Shown here one piece after another: positions 1 to 9,315 of a stretch of DNA of 64,000 nt. The stretch's first letter is position 1. The number at the start of each line of letters is the position of its first letter. Source of the stretch: an uncultured Oxalicibacterium sp. (GTDB taxonomy: Bacteria; Pseudomonadota; Gammaproteobacteria; Burkholderiales; Burkholderiaceae_D). The DNA is taken from positions 1 through 64,000 of the forward strand of contig NZ_CAJYMD010000039.1 in the NCBI RefSeq assembly GCF_913776015.1, read 5' to 3'. The notes under the pieces are model-generated. The model ran no database searches, was not told the origin of the DNA, and was given only the letters and a program-made list of their open reading frames with translations. A program made the translations under genes and the position numbers.

Positions 1-143
1 TGATCGAATCCCTGCCGGATCGCATTCCAGGCCAAACGCTGGAAACTGCCAACTATTTTTATCGTATTACCGCCATCGGTTTTGGCGTCAGACCGGTTAC
101 ACGGGTTGCCTTGCAGTCCTTCTATCGCAGGTTGCCGCGATGA
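1..143 (+). CDS. pilX: PilX-like minor pilin/assembly protein, C-terminal end only
   Basis: Only the last 46 codons lie in the window (reading frame from base 3). The C-terminus contains YRITAIGFGVRPVTRVALQS, which is the typical end of PilX-type type IV pilus assembly proteins: an aromatic strand, a Gly-rich turn and a basic tail. PilX-family minor pilins prime pilus assembly together with PilV, PilW, PilE, FimT/FimU and PilY1 in the inner membrane/periplasm. The stop codon overlaps the ATG of the next gene (ATGA at 140-143), so the two are translationally coupled. The N-terminal pilin helix is off the left edge, so the identification rests on the tail and the neighbours. Confidence 0.75.
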   Translation, partial: IESLPDRIPGQTLETANYFYRITAIGFGVRPVTRVALQSFYRRLPR

Positions 144-2140
144 CGATTGCTATTCTGTCTGTCTTGCTGGGCGCCACATCTTTGCTGCTTTTCGGGCAAG
201 CACACGCGGTTGATACATCCCCAAGGGAAACAGAGCCGATCCATCTTGCCGGTTGTCCAGCATCGGCCAATATGGTGTTGACCTCTCTCGCAGCGGCTGT
301 CGATAGTCCTACTATCTATCGCGGCGGCATGGTGCGAGGTCAGTTGGGTGGAACTTTGCTTAAGCAGCAAGGGCAGGTCATCGTCTGGAATGCGGCGACA
401 CAGCTCGACACGAGAAACACAGCACGTCAATTGTCCACTTCGACGCATGACGGAAAACTCGTTCCATTGCACTGGAACAATCTGAATGATACTCAGCGTG
501 CTAGTCTGAGGCTTGCAACGGAAAGCGATGACGCCATGGCCATCCGCAGGCTGGCGTATCTAACAGGCGACCGTATCGATGAAATGCAGGCTCCGAATAG
601 CCTTTTTGCGCCACGCTTTAGCATACTTGGCGCTGTCGTTCACGGTATCGCACTTCACGTAGGCCCGCCTGCGTTGATGGTCGCGCCCGGTTATCAGGAA
701 TATTACGAACGACATCGCAACCGTCGTGCTCTCGTATATGTAGGTGCCAGCGACGGCATGTTGCATGCGTTCGCAGATGATACTGGCGAGGAAGTGTTTG
801 CCTATGCGCCACGTGCAAGTTTCAACAGTTTGATCAAGTTGACGACGAAATCATCGCCCGCAAGTGTGCCTTTCGATGGCGGGATGGCGTCGTCGTCCGT
901 ATTGATCAATGGCGCATGGCGTACAGTCCTTGTAGCCGGTTTCGGTATGGCGGCGAAGGGATTGATGGCGCTCGACGTATCTGACACTGCGAATCTTCCG
1001 GCAAGCAATGCGCTTCTTTGGGAATTTGCCGATCAGGACGATCCTGACATTGCCCATGTCATTGGCGCGCCGCAGATTCTGCGTGTGCGTACCATGTTAC
1101 AGGGTGGAAAACAGCAATATGCTTACTTCGTTGTCGTGACTGGCGGCTTGAATCCGCGCGCAGGCAATGCATTGTTCTTCCTTTCCCTGGACAAGAAACC
1201 TGCCGAAACATGGCAGCTTGGGACCAACTACTTCAAGGTCGTAACGGATAGCGCGGTGAATGCACTATCGAATGGCATGCTCGAGTTTGTCTCCGTCATG
1301 GGGCATGACCAGGCGGTTGAACGTATCTATGCCGGTGATTTGCAGGGAAACATCTGGCGCTTTGATCTTGCATCAGGTTTGCCGGCTCATGGTGTAAGCG
1401 CAAGGCGCCTATTCACGGCAACCGACAGTGCTGGCAAACGCCAGCCTGTCATGCACAAGTTATCTGTCGTCGCAGCCCCTGACGGCAAGCATCTTTTACT
1501 TTTCGGAACCGGACGGTATCTGGTACGACAAGACTTGCAGCCGGACCGATTCGCCACGCAGTCCTTCTATGCCGTGCGCGATGCCGACAGCACGGTCTCG
1601 CGGTCACAGCTGGCTTCGCGTCGGCTCCTTACCGATTCCGGATCGAACCGTCTGACGGTAGATGGCTCGCCGTTTTCCTATGCCGATGCCAACAATAGCC
1701 GGGCAGGTTGGTATATGGATTTCCCAGATTCGAGCATGAGTGGTGAACGTGTGGTTTCGCCACTGTTATCGGTCGGTTCGCAGATCGTCTTCCGCTCACT
1801 TTTGCCAGAGGGCGGTCCTTGCCAGGCGCCGATGGCACGTGTCTATGCAATGGATGCATCGAGCGGACTGACAATCGTCGGCACCACCACGGGCATTCCC
1901 ATTTCTGCAGGTTCCGCCCTTGGCACGCTATTGCGTGTGGTACCGATGCCAATACGCCATGAAACCACCGCATTTCCTGAGTCGAGCAAGCCGGATCGGT
2001 TTGGAAGGCGTCGCTATGCGCCCAAGGTCGAATTGCTGCGGGAAGACAATACCCCGCTCGTACTGGATGGGTTATCGATTCCCGATGTGGTGGGCGGACG
2101 TTTGAGTTGGCGTGAGCTTTCCGAATGGGCCGGCAAGTAG
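140..2140 (+). CDS. pilY1: PilY1-type type IV pilus tip/assembly protein (short form)
   Basis: 666 residues. A signal peptide covers about residues 1-23 (hydrophobic stretch ending ...QAHA). The body matches the PilY1 C-terminal beta-propeller: the strand VYVGASDGMLHAF, then LVAGFGMAAKGLMALDVSD, ALLWEFADQDDPDIAHVIG and RIYAGDLQGNIWRFDL, which are the recurring PilY1 blade motifs. PilY1 proteins are pilus-tip, calcium-dependent modulators of extension, retraction and adhesion. Usual length is about 1000-1200 residues with an N-terminal von Willebrand A-like adhesive region; here nearly all of that region is absent, so this is a propeller-only short form. It sits between pilX and a pilin gene in a minor-pilin operon. 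Start is the ATG overlapping the pilX stop. Confidence 0.85.
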   Translation: MTIAILSVLLGATSLLLFGQAHAVDTSPRETEPIHLAGCPASANMVLTSLAAAVDSPTIYRGGMVRGQLGGTLLKQQGQVIVWNAATQLDTRNTARQLSTSTHDGKLVPLHWNNLNDTQRASLRLATESDDAMAIRRLAYLTGDRIDEMQAPNSLFAPRFSILGAVVHGIALHVGPPALMVAPGYQEYYERHRNRRALVYVGASDGMLHAFADDTGEEVFAYAPRASFNSLIKLTTKSSPASVPFDGGMASSSVLINGAWRTVLVAGFGMAAKGLMALDVSDTANLPASNALLWEFADQDDPDIAHVIGAPQILRVRTMLQGGKQQYAYFVVVTGGLNPRAGNALFFLSLDKKPAETWQLGTNYFKVVTDSAVNALSNGMLEFVSVMGHDQAVERIYAGDLQGNIWRFDLASGLPAHGVSARRLFTATDSAGKRQPVMHKLSVVAAPDGKHLLLFGTGRYLVRQDLQPDRFATQSFYAVRDADSTVSRSQLASRRLLTDSGSNRLTVDGSPFSYADANNSRAGWYMDFPDSSMSGERVVSPLLSVGSQIVFRSLLPEGGPCQAPMARVYAMDASSGLTIVGTTTGIPISAGSALGTLLRVVPMPIRHETTAFPESSKPDRFGRRRYAPKVELLREDNTPLVLDGLSIPDVVGGRLSWRELSEWAGK

Positions 2141-2178
2141 TTTGTAAAAAATGAAGGAAATTGAATGACGAGGATGGC

Positions 2179-2652
2179 ATGAGAACGTGTAGTAGCCAAT
2201 TTGGCACGAGAGCGAAGCGAAACGCTGGTTTGACAATCGTGGAGATGATGGTCGTGGTGATAGTCATCGGCATCTTGCTGGCTGTTGCGATACCGGTTTA
2301 TAAGGAGCACACCATCAAGGCCCGGCGCACGGAAGGCAAAGCGGCGCTGTTGCAAGTGATGCAGCAGCAAGAGCGTCATTACAGTGTGCACGCGCGTTAT
2401 GCCATTTTTCATTCCAATATGAATGCATCCGATATTTCGCCGTTTCGTTGGCATTCCGGCGAAACGCCTGAAACCAGTGCCTATGAAATCCATGCCCAGC
2501 CATGCAGCGGTAAATCTCTGCATGAATGCATCAAGTTGACGGCACGCCCTGGTACGGCACGTGTCGATGCCCGTTTCTCGGATGCGCGTTGTGGCGAACT
2601 GGGTTTGACCAGCGATGGTCAGCGCTTTGCGGCCAGGGAGTCGTGCTGGTGA
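2179..2652 (+). CDS. pilE: PilE-like type IV minor pilin
   Basis: A prepilin of 157 residues from the ATG at 2179. The leader of 17 residues ends in Ala-Gly, and cleavage before LTIVEMMVVVIVIGILLAVA leaves the Glu at +5 and the hydrophobic assembly helix of class III/type IV pilins; PilD would cleave and methylate it. The globular part has a Cys pair near the end (CGELGLTSDG...ESC), the pilin D-loop. I chose ATG 2179, preceded by GAGGA at 2170-2174, over an upstream TTG at 2161, although the spacing of four bases is short. The size and the EHTIKARRTEGKAALL segment fit PilE-like minor pilins. It follows pilY1 by about 38 bases and is followed by a second pseudopilin gene. Confidence 0.83.
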   Translation: MRTCSSQFGTRAKRNAGLTIVEMMVVVIVIGILLAVAIPVYKEHTIKARRTEGKAALLQVMQQQERHYSVHARYAIFHSNMNASDISPFRWHSGETPETSAYEIHAQPCSGKSLHECIKLTARPGTARVDARFSDARCGELGLTSDGQRFAARESCW

Positions 2653-3188
2653 AGGTGCGCAGAAACCGGCATACCGGTTTTTCTGCGACCGAACTCATGG
2701 TGATTCTGGCGATCCTGGGCATTCTCATCGCGGTAGCGATTCCATCATTCCAATATCTGATTCGTAACCACCGCCTGACGACTGCAGCCAATGCCTTGTT
2801 CTCGGCCGTCAATCTTGCCCGCTCCGAAGCTATTCATCGCGGTACGCGTGTCGATCTCGTGCCAGCAGGCGATGGCGTTTCATGGAGCAATGGCTGGATC
2901 ATTTTTGTCGATGAGAACGACAACCAGCGTCCCGATGGTGCCGAAACCGTGATTTTCAGACACGAGGCATTGCCGCGCGATCTGAGGATCACCGCCCGTT
3001 TTACCGATTCGAAAGTACAATATCTGGCATTCAACAGCAGTGGGCGTTCCCGCACCAATGCCAGCAGCCAGGCTTCGCAGTCCGGTAGCTGGTTGCTCGA
3101 ATCCGGTTCACATGCACGCAAGGTCATCGTCAATTTCCTCGGTCGGCCGCGTGTCTGCAATCCAGTGACCGAACCTGCCACCTGCTGA
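2649..3188 (+). CDS. fimT: FimT/GspH-family pseudopilin
   Basis: 179 residues from the GTG at 2649, which overlaps the stop of the preceding pilin gene (GTGA) and has AGGGAG eight bases upstream; longer upstream reading is not needed. Short leader MKVRRNRHTG, then FSATELMVILAILGILIAVA: the prepilin peptidase site, Glu+5 and N-terminal helix. The rest has GspH/FimT features: LTTAANALFSAVNLARSEAI, WSNGWIIFVDENDN and FNSSGRS. FimT/FimU-type minor pilins sit at the tip of the pilus and FimT variants can bind DNA during natural transformation. Two Cys close to the C-terminus (RVCNPVTEPATC) can form the terminal disulfide. Last gene of the pilus cluster; the next gene, ribD, follows after about 40 bases. 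Confidence 0.83.
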   Translation: MKVRRNRHTGFSATELMVILAILGILIAVAIPSFQYLIRNHRLTTAANALFSAVNLARSEAIHRGTRVDLVPAGDGVSWSNGWIIFVDENDNQRPDGAETVIFRHEALPRDLRITARFTDSKVQYLAFNSSGRSRTNASSQASQSGSWLLESGSHARKVIVNFLGRPRVCNPVTEPATC

Positions 3189-3228
3189 ATTTCTTCAATC
3201 GTCGTTCCTCAATTTTTAAAGCACTGTC

Positions 3229-4320
3229 TTGGAAATTCATAGCGATCAGCAGGGCATGCGTCTTGCGCTGGAAATGGCTGCCAAAGGCATGCTGACCACC
3301 GCGCCGAATCCGCGCGTTGGATGCGTTATCGTCAAGGAAAACCGCATCATCGGTCTCGGACATACGCAACCGGTCGGGCATGCGCATGCCGAGGTGCAGG
3401 CACTCAACGATGCCGCCAGCAAGGGATTCGATGTCGAAGGCGCCACGGTATATGTCACGCTGGAGCCCTGTAGCCACCATGGTCGCACGCCGCCTTGTGC
3501 CGATGCGCTGATACGCGCACGCGTCGGGCGTGTAGTGATTGCCATTGGTGATCCGAATCCGCTGGTAGCAGGGCAGGGGCTGGCGCGTTTGCAGGCCGCC
3601 GGTATCCAAGTCACGTCCGGCGTCATGGAAGACGAGGCGCGCGAGATGAACATCGGTTTTCTCAAGCGCATGCAATATGGCCGACCATGGGTGCGCCTGA
3701 AGACAGCGGCAACGCTCGATGGCAAGACGGCACTGCACAACGGCATCAGCCAATGGATCACCGGCGATGAAGCACGTGCCGATGGCCATGTCTGGCGCGC
3801 GCGCGCGTGCGCCATTCTGACCGGTATCGGTACCGTGATGGAAGACGATCCGCAACTGACCGTGCGTGCCATCGATACGCCGCGTCAGCCTTTGCGTATC
3901 GTCATCGATAGCCGCTTGCAGATCAGTACGCATGCACGCGTATTGCAAGGCAGCAGCACATTGATCGTGGCGGCACAGGCGGATGCGGCAAAGGAAGCAC
4001 AATTGCGCGATCTGGGGCATGAAGTTGTATTGCTTGCCAATAGTGAGGGCAAGGTCGAATTGCCGGCTCTCATGGAAGAGCTTGGTCGTCGCCAGATCAA
4101 TGAGTTGCACGTCGAAGCCGGTTTCAAACTCAACGGTTCGCTGATTCGTGAAGGTTGCGTCGATGAGTTGCTGGTTTATCTCGCGCCCTCTTTGCTGGGC
4201 GATGCACAAGGCATGTTCAATCTGTCTGCGCTAGACAATCTTGAACACAAGCGCAATCTGGTTTTCCACGACATCAAGCGAGTCGGTGCGGATGTGCGTA
4301 TCCTAGCCCGTTTCATTTAA
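3229..4320 (+). CDS. ribD: Bifunctional riboflavin biosynthesis deaminase/reductase RibD
   Basis: 363 residues, close to the E. coli enzyme (367). It carries out steps two and three of riboflavin synthesis: deamination of the pyrimidine ring of 2,5-diamino-6-ribosylamino-pyrimidinone phosphate, then NADPH reduction of the ribose. The N-terminal zinc deaminase has HAE at residues 53-55 and PCSHHGRTPPC at 80-90. The reductase domain starts around residue 150 (PWVRLKTAATLDGKTAL). The start must be TTG 3229 or ATG 3256, since a stop lies in frame at 3217; the TTG keeps the family N-terminus and is preferred, though no clear Shine-Dalgarno is visible. It precedes ribE by 18 bases, so they are probably co-transcribed. 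Confidence 0.93.
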   Translation: MEIHSDQQGMRLALEMAAKGMLTTAPNPRVGCVIVKENRIIGLGHTQPVGHAHAEVQALNDAASKGFDVEGATVYVTLEPCSHHGRTPPCADALIRARVGRVVIAIGDPNPLVAGQGLARLQAAGIQVTSGVMEDEAREMNIGFLKRMQYGRPWVRLKTAATLDGKTALHNGISQWITGDEARADGHVWRARACAILTGIGTVMEDDPQLTVRAIDTPRQPLRIVIDSRLQISTHARVLQGSSTLIVAAQADAAKEAQLRDLGHEVVLLANSEGKVELPALMEELGRRQINELHVEAGFKLNGSLIREGCVDELLVYLAPSLLGDAQGMFNLSALDNLEHKRNLVFHDIKRVGADVRILARFI

Positions 4321-4338
4321 TCTTTTTTCTTCATCATC

Positions 4339-4956
4339 ATGTTTACCGGAATCGTCGCCGCCATTGGCACCATCACTTCCATTTCTCCACTGGGCGATGC
4401 GCAGGCCGGCCACCGCCTGACGATCGATGCCGGCGGCTTGCCGCTGGCGGATGTGGCACTAGGTGATTCCATCACCGTCAACGGTGCATGTATGACGGTG
4501 ATCGAGAAGAGCGACACTTATTTCAAGGTCGATGTCTCACGTGAAAGCCTCAATTGCACGGCTGGTCTGGATCTTCCGGGCGAAGTGAACCTGGAAAAGG
4601 CCGTCACGCTCTCGGAACGCCTTGGGGGACATCTGGTTTCGGGGCATGTCGATGGCTTGGGCGAGGTCGTGCGTTTCGAGCCGATTGGTGAATCATGGCT
4701 GCTGACGGTGGCTGCACCCAAGGATCTGGCACGCTATCTGGCGTTCAAGGGATCGATCGTGATCAACGGCGTCTCGCTCACGGTCAACGCCGTGGTCGAT
4801 ACGCCAGACAGTTGCGAATTTTCGGTCAACCTGATTCCGCATACGGTGCAGGTGACGACGCTCAAGCATTTGAAGCCGGGTGTCAAAGTGAATCTCGAAG
4901 TCGATCTGATTGCGCGTTATTGCGAACGCATCCTGAGTCTGTCCGAGAAAAAATAA
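4339..4956 (+). CDS. ribE: Riboflavin synthase alpha chain
   Basis: 205 residues. The enzyme dismutates two 6,7-dimethyl-8-ribityllumazine molecules into riboflavin and the pyrimidine precursor, the last step of the pathway. The N-terminus MFTGIVAAIGTI is the family signature, and two lumazine-binding barrel repeats are visible: one with GDSITVNGACMTV and VSRESL, a second with KGSIVINGVSLTV and VNLIPHTVQVTTL. Length is normal (E. coli 213). It lies directly behind ribD; the other riboflavin genes ribBA and ribH are about 16 kb downstream, so the pathway is split in two loci. No FMN riboswitch signature was seen upstream of either locus. Confidence 0.95.
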   Translation: MFTGIVAAIGTITSISPLGDAQAGHRLTIDAGGLPLADVALGDSITVNGACMTVIEKSDTYFKVDVSRESLNCTAGLDLPGEVNLEKAVTLSERLGGHLVSGHVDGLGEVVRFEPIGESWLLTVAAPKDLARYLAFKGSIVINGVSLTVNAVVDTPDSCEFSVNLIPHTVQVTTLKHLKPGVKVNLEVDLIARYCERILSLSEKK

Positions 4957-5054
4957 GCTAGTACTTGCAGCCGGATAAGGTGCATATTTGCGGCTGCGGT
5001 TCAACGCCGATGGCATGCAATTCGGTTATCTGAAAAAGACAAGATGGAGACAGC

Positions 5055-5735
5055 ATGTACATCCTGATCATCGAGGACAACAGCGATATTGTCGCCAACC
5101 TCTACGGTTTTCTGGAGCCTCTAGGCCATATGCTGGATGTTGCGCAGAGCGGTACGGTGGGTGTGCAGCGTGCTGCCGGTTCCGATTACGACGTCATCAT
5201 TCTTGATCTTGAATTGCCGGGGCTCGACGGTATCGAAGTGTGCCGTCAATTGCGCAAGGAAAAGCGGCTGGCAACGCCGATCCTCATGCTGACTGCGCGT
5301 GACACGGTCAACGACAAGCTGACGGGTTTCAAGGTCGGTGCTGACGATTATCTGGTCAAGCCTTTTTCGCTGGTGGAGCTGGAGGCGCGGCTGACGGCGC
5401 TGGTGCGTCGGGCTCGCAATGAAATCGTCGAGCACATTCTTGAATTTGGCGAGTTGCAACTTGATACAAGTCGTTGCGAAGTCAAGCGTGCCGGTCGCAA
5501 GCTTGTGCTGACACCGATCGGGTACCGGATTCTTGAAATTCTCATGCGCAAGGCGCCAGCGGTAGTAACGCGCGAGACGCTGTTGCGCGAAATCTGGGGC
5601 GATGATCCGCCAGATAGCGACGCCTTGCGCACGCATATCCATGCCTTGCGAACGGCGATCGATCGTCCTTTCATCCTGCCCATGCTGACGACACTGCCAG
5701 GCAATGGCTACAAATTGGTAGATGGCAATGGTTGA
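5055..5735 (+). CDS. OmpR/PhoB-family response regulator
   Basis: 226 residues. Receiver domain about 1-118 with acidic pocket E7/D8, phospho-acceptor D51 (ILDLELPGLDG), T80 and K102 (DDYLVKPF). The C-terminal winged helix has LTPIGYRILEILMRKAP and the RTHIHALRTAIDRPF recognition region. It overlaps the downstream kinase gene by 14 bases, so it forms an operonic two-component system. The nearest downstream gene is a TonB-dependent receptor remnant; regulators of this type often control a metal or siderophore receptor, so an outer-membrane uptake target is plausible but inferred only from position. Start ATG is preceded by a weak GGAGA. Confidence 0.88.
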   Translation: MYILIIEDNSDIVANLYGFLEPLGHMLDVAQSGTVGVQRAAGSDYDVIILDLELPGLDGIEVCRQLRKEKRLATPILMLTARDTVNDKLTGFKVGADDYLVKPFSLVELEARLTALVRRARNEIVEHILEFGELQLDTSRCEVKRAGRKLVLTPIGYRILEILMRKAPAVVTRETLLREIWGDDPPDSDALRTHIHALRTAIDRPFILPMLTTLPGNGYKLVDGNG

Positions 5736-7011
5736 TATTTTTAAGGGCAGGGATCGGTCATTTCGCAGTCGCATTGCCCTGGCTTTCACAGGCATGGCGT
5801 TTGTCATCTGTACCTTCTTTTCCGCAACCGCATTTCTTGCAGTAGAGCTGTCGGAAGACAAGCTGGTCTACGAGCGCTTGATCAAGGATGCCGACGAACT
5901 TATCGTGCGGCATCAGCAAAACATGGGCGGGTCGCTGTGGGACGACAATTTTTTCGTCAATGAGCAGATTCCCGAGATCTATCGCCATTTGTCGGATGGC
6001 GTGCATGAAGTAAAGATCGACGGACATGAAACCACTGTTCTTATGCGTCGCGTTGGCACCAATACGTATGTGGCGACCAGCGACACCAGCGATTTTGAAC
6101 TGACCGAAGATGCCATCTTTGTCGCCGTGATTGCCGGTTTTATCGCCAGTATTCTGCTGGCACTCGGTATGGGACTGTTTCTGTCACGGCGTATTGTGGC
6201 GCCAGTGACCGAGCTGGCTAGCGCAGTGGAGCAAAATGAAGATTGTTCCCAGCTACCCTTGGTCGAACAGCAAAATGAGGTTGGTTTGCTGGCGCGCGCT
6301 TTTGCCAATCGCTCGCGTCAAATGCAGCAATTTCTCGCGGATGAAAAACTCTTTACCGGCGATGTCAGCCACGAATTGCGTACGCCCTTGACCATCATGC
6401 TGGGTGCCGCAGAATTGCTTGAAGTGCGGCTGCAAAACGAACCGGACAATTTGGCCGTTGCACAGCGCATCACACGAATCGCCAATGAAGCCACGGAGCG
6501 TGTCAGTGCCTTATTGCTGCTGTCGCAATCGCCAGAGACGCTGAAGGGCACGCTGCTTTCACTCACACATCTGGTCACGCGTGAAGTCGATCGTTATCGA
6601 CAGATGCTGGATGGCAAGCCGGTGCAATTGCGTTTTTCGCATCCGTCGGAAGAGGTGTGGGTAAATGCGCGCGGTGAATTGGCAGGCATCGCAATTGGCA
6701 ATCTGATTCGCAACGCGTGCCAATATACTGAGCAAGGTGTGGTGCAAGTAACGCTGGCGACAGATCGCCTCATCGTGGAAGACGAGGGCGCAGGTTTGCC
6801 GGAGAATGTGCGCACGCGCCTTTTCTCACGCAATGTGCGAGGACATGGCAAGGAATACGCCGGATCGGGTCTGGGGTTGGCAATTGTCAAGCGCGTGGCG
6901 ACGCACATGGGCTGGCAGATCAATTACGAACCGCGTACTTCTCAAGGCAGTTGCTTCACTTTACGTTTTTTATCTGCACCGAGTCACGATATCTATGTCG
7001 CAGAGAGCTGA
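5722..7011 (+). CDS. Membrane sensor histidine kinase
   Basis: 429 residues. First transmembrane helix about 19-42, a periplasmic loop of about 90 residues, second helix about 131-154, then a HAMP region. The DHp box DVSHELRTPLTIMLG puts the phospho-accepting His at 217. The ATPase has the N box (GNLIRNACQYT), G1 (VEDEGAGLPE) and G2 (GSGLGLAIVKRVA). All catalytic motifs are intact. The start overlaps the response regulator; ATG 5722 and ATG 5728 are both possible. The short periplasmic sensor domain has no recognisable fold by eye, so the signal is unknown. Its likely target next door is a pseudogene (see 7204-9315), which may leave this system without its local output. Confidence 0.88.
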   Translation: MAMVDIFKGRDRSFRSRIALAFTGMAFVICTFFSATAFLAVELSEDKLVYERLIKDADELIVRHQQNMGGSLWDDNFFVNEQIPEIYRHLSDGVHEVKIDGHETTVLMRRVGTNTYVATSDTSDFELTEDAIFVAVIAGFIASILLALGMGLFLSRRIVAPVTELASAVEQNEDCSQLPLVEQQNEVGLLARAFANRSRQMQQFLADEKLFTGDVSHELRTPLTIMLGAAELLEVRLQNEPDNLAVAQRITRIANEATERVSALLLLSQSPETLKGTLLSLTHLVTREVDRYRQMLDGKPVQLRFSHPSEEVWVNARGELAGIAIGNLIRNACQYTEQGVVQVTLATDRLIVEDEGAGLPENVRTRLFSRNVRGHGKEYAGSGLGLAIVKRVATHMGWQINYEPRTSQGSCFTLRFLSAPSHDIYVAES

Positions 7012-7203
7012 ATAATTACTCAGATAGTTTGCCTTTTCTGCCCAAATGAGGCTTGCCGCCGGATAACCGTCTGTTTTGCGTCGCAAATTGGCAAAACATT
7101 CTTGCTGTCAATAAATCCTCTCGGTGACAATGCCGGATGCGCTGCCATGCGCTTTTAGGCAGCAGCGCTGCGACAATCCTCGCTCGACTTTTCCTGCAAA
7201 AAC

Positions 7204-9315
7204 ATGACCCGTACTGTTTCTTTTCTGTGCCTGTTGTCGGCAGGTTTGGCCTTGTTTGCTCATGGCACTGTGCATGCCACCGATTCGACCGAAGCGAATA
7301 CCCTGCCGGCAATCTCCGTTGAGGGCGAGCGAGATATCAACGCTGAGGCGAAAAAAGAGATACGGAATGTTCCAGGCGGGGTAAGTATTCGCACTGCCGA
7401 GGAATATCGCGAGAAAAGTGTGATAGGTCTTGGCGATGCGCTTGCGTTCGTGCCGGGAGTGTATGTGCAACGCTTGTCTGGCCAAGAAGCTACGCGTATT
7501 TCCATTCGTGGCTCAGGTATTTCCAGTACTTACGTAAGTGGCATCCGTTTTTTGCGCGATGGCTTACCGATTGGGCGCGTCGATGATATGAATCAGGGCA
7601 TGCTGGCCGATGTGGTGAATAATGATCGGGTTGAAATATACCGTGGTGCCAGTTCATTGCAGTATGGTGCGAGCTCGCTTGGTGGCGCCGTCAATCTGAT
7701 TTCCTCCACCGGTTATACCAGCCCGGGTGTTACCGTACGTACGGAAGTAGGCTCAAACGGCTATCTCAGCGGACAGATCAAAGCCGGCAAGGTATTCGAA
7801 AATGGTATTGATACCTTCGTTTCAGCAACGCACTACCAAGCGGATGGCTTTCGCGAGCAGAGCACCGAGCGTACTTCGCGTCTCTACGCCAATTTGGGGT
7901 ATGCCTTTAGTGCAACATCGCGTGGTCGCTTCCATCTAACCGAAGAGCGTTATGACGGCAAGTTTCCTGGCACGCTGAGATTGGCACAAATTCGCGATAA
8001 TCCGCAGATGGCGCAGTCTTTGTTCAAGAGACTCGATGCCTATTTACGTATTTCGCCACGTTGGCATATGGCTTACCAGCATGAACTGGATCTGGATCAA
8101 GGTGACAAGCTCTCGTTCGGTGTCTTTCATACTGGCACCAAGTTCGATTCCCTGACGCCGTTCGGACGTATTTTCTACGATGAGACGGATTATGGTGTTT
8201 CGATGCGGCATGAGATGAACCGCACGTTAGGCGGCCATAAGAATCGATTTGTGTGGGGCATGAGTTATGGACGTGGAAGTGGCGACAATGCCCTGCATAC
8301 GCCAGCGGTTGTCTTGCCACCGCCATTTTCCATCTAATTTGCCTGCAGCCAATGGCACGATACGCGACAAGCGCAGTACGGCGGAGTTGTTTGCTGAAAA
8401 TACGTATCAGGTCACCGATGGTTTCGCACTGGTGGCAGGTGCACAGATTTTCCGCGCCATGCGTGGTACGGATAACGATACGGCCTTCTTTATCTCTGAT
8501 TATCCTGATGGCACGGTATCGCGTACCTATACCTATCTAAATCCTAAAATCGGAGCGATCTGGACGCCGGCCGGCGGCACCACACAATTTTATGGCAATC
8601 TGAGTCGCAATCATGAAGCGCCGTCCAGCGTCGTTTTCTACACTCAGCGAGGTTCTTTACCAAACTCACCTAAGAGTACGCTTAACGCCCAAAGAGCTGA
8701 TACGGTGTAAGTCGGTACGCGTGGCGGCGATAAGGTTTTGGCTGGGACCTCTCTATCTATCAGAGTCGTGTCCGTAACGAGTTGCTGGCTATTGCCAACT
8801 CGACCAGCCCGGCACTGCCGGCGATTAATGTGAATGCCGATTCGCCGACCTCGCACAGCGGTATGGAGTTGGGATTGAACGGCACAAAAGATATGGCGTC
8901 GCTGTCAGGTTCGATGGAATGGAGCGTGGTGTACACCTTCAGTCGTTTCCGTTTCGATGACAATCGAACCTATGGCAATAATCGTTTGCCTGGGATTCCC
9001 GAGCACGTCCTGCAAGCCGGATGGACGTATCGCCACGCAAGCGGGTTTTATATCGGCCCTTCGGTAGTGCTCGGTTCGGACTGGTATGCCGATCAGGCCA
9101 ATACCCTGAAAGCGCCCGGTTATGGCGTGCTCAATCTGGGTGCGGGTTACATCTCTCGTAACGGCTATCGTCTCTTTCTCGATGCGCGCAACCTGGGCGA
9201 CAAGCACTATGCCGCTACTGCCAACTATCTGGTCGATGCACGCACACAACAGAGCAATGTCTTTCGTCCCGGCCAAACACGTGTTGTGTACGTAGGTATC
9301 GAAACACGCTTTTAG
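7204..9315 (+). pseudogene. TonB-dependent outer-membrane receptor, broken by two frameshifts and a stop
   Basis: Joined across lesions this is a receptor of about 700 residues. Signal peptide MTRTVSFLCLLSAGLALFAH, then a plug domain with ISIRGSGISSTYVSG and VEIYRGASSLQYGASSLGGA, then barrel strands, ending in a terminal Phe (VGIETRF) as expected for BAM-inserted barrels. Lesions: an extra base around 8317-8324 moves the frame and makes TAA at 8335; a TAA at 8708-8710 stands where Glu is expected (ADTV-stop-VGTRGGDK); one T is missing from the T run at 8736-8739, after which FGWDLSIYQSRVRN continues in the first frame. Three independent defects argue for a decayed gene rather than one sequencing error. 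The intact two-component genes lie just upstream. The ligand is unknown. Confidence 0.88.
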
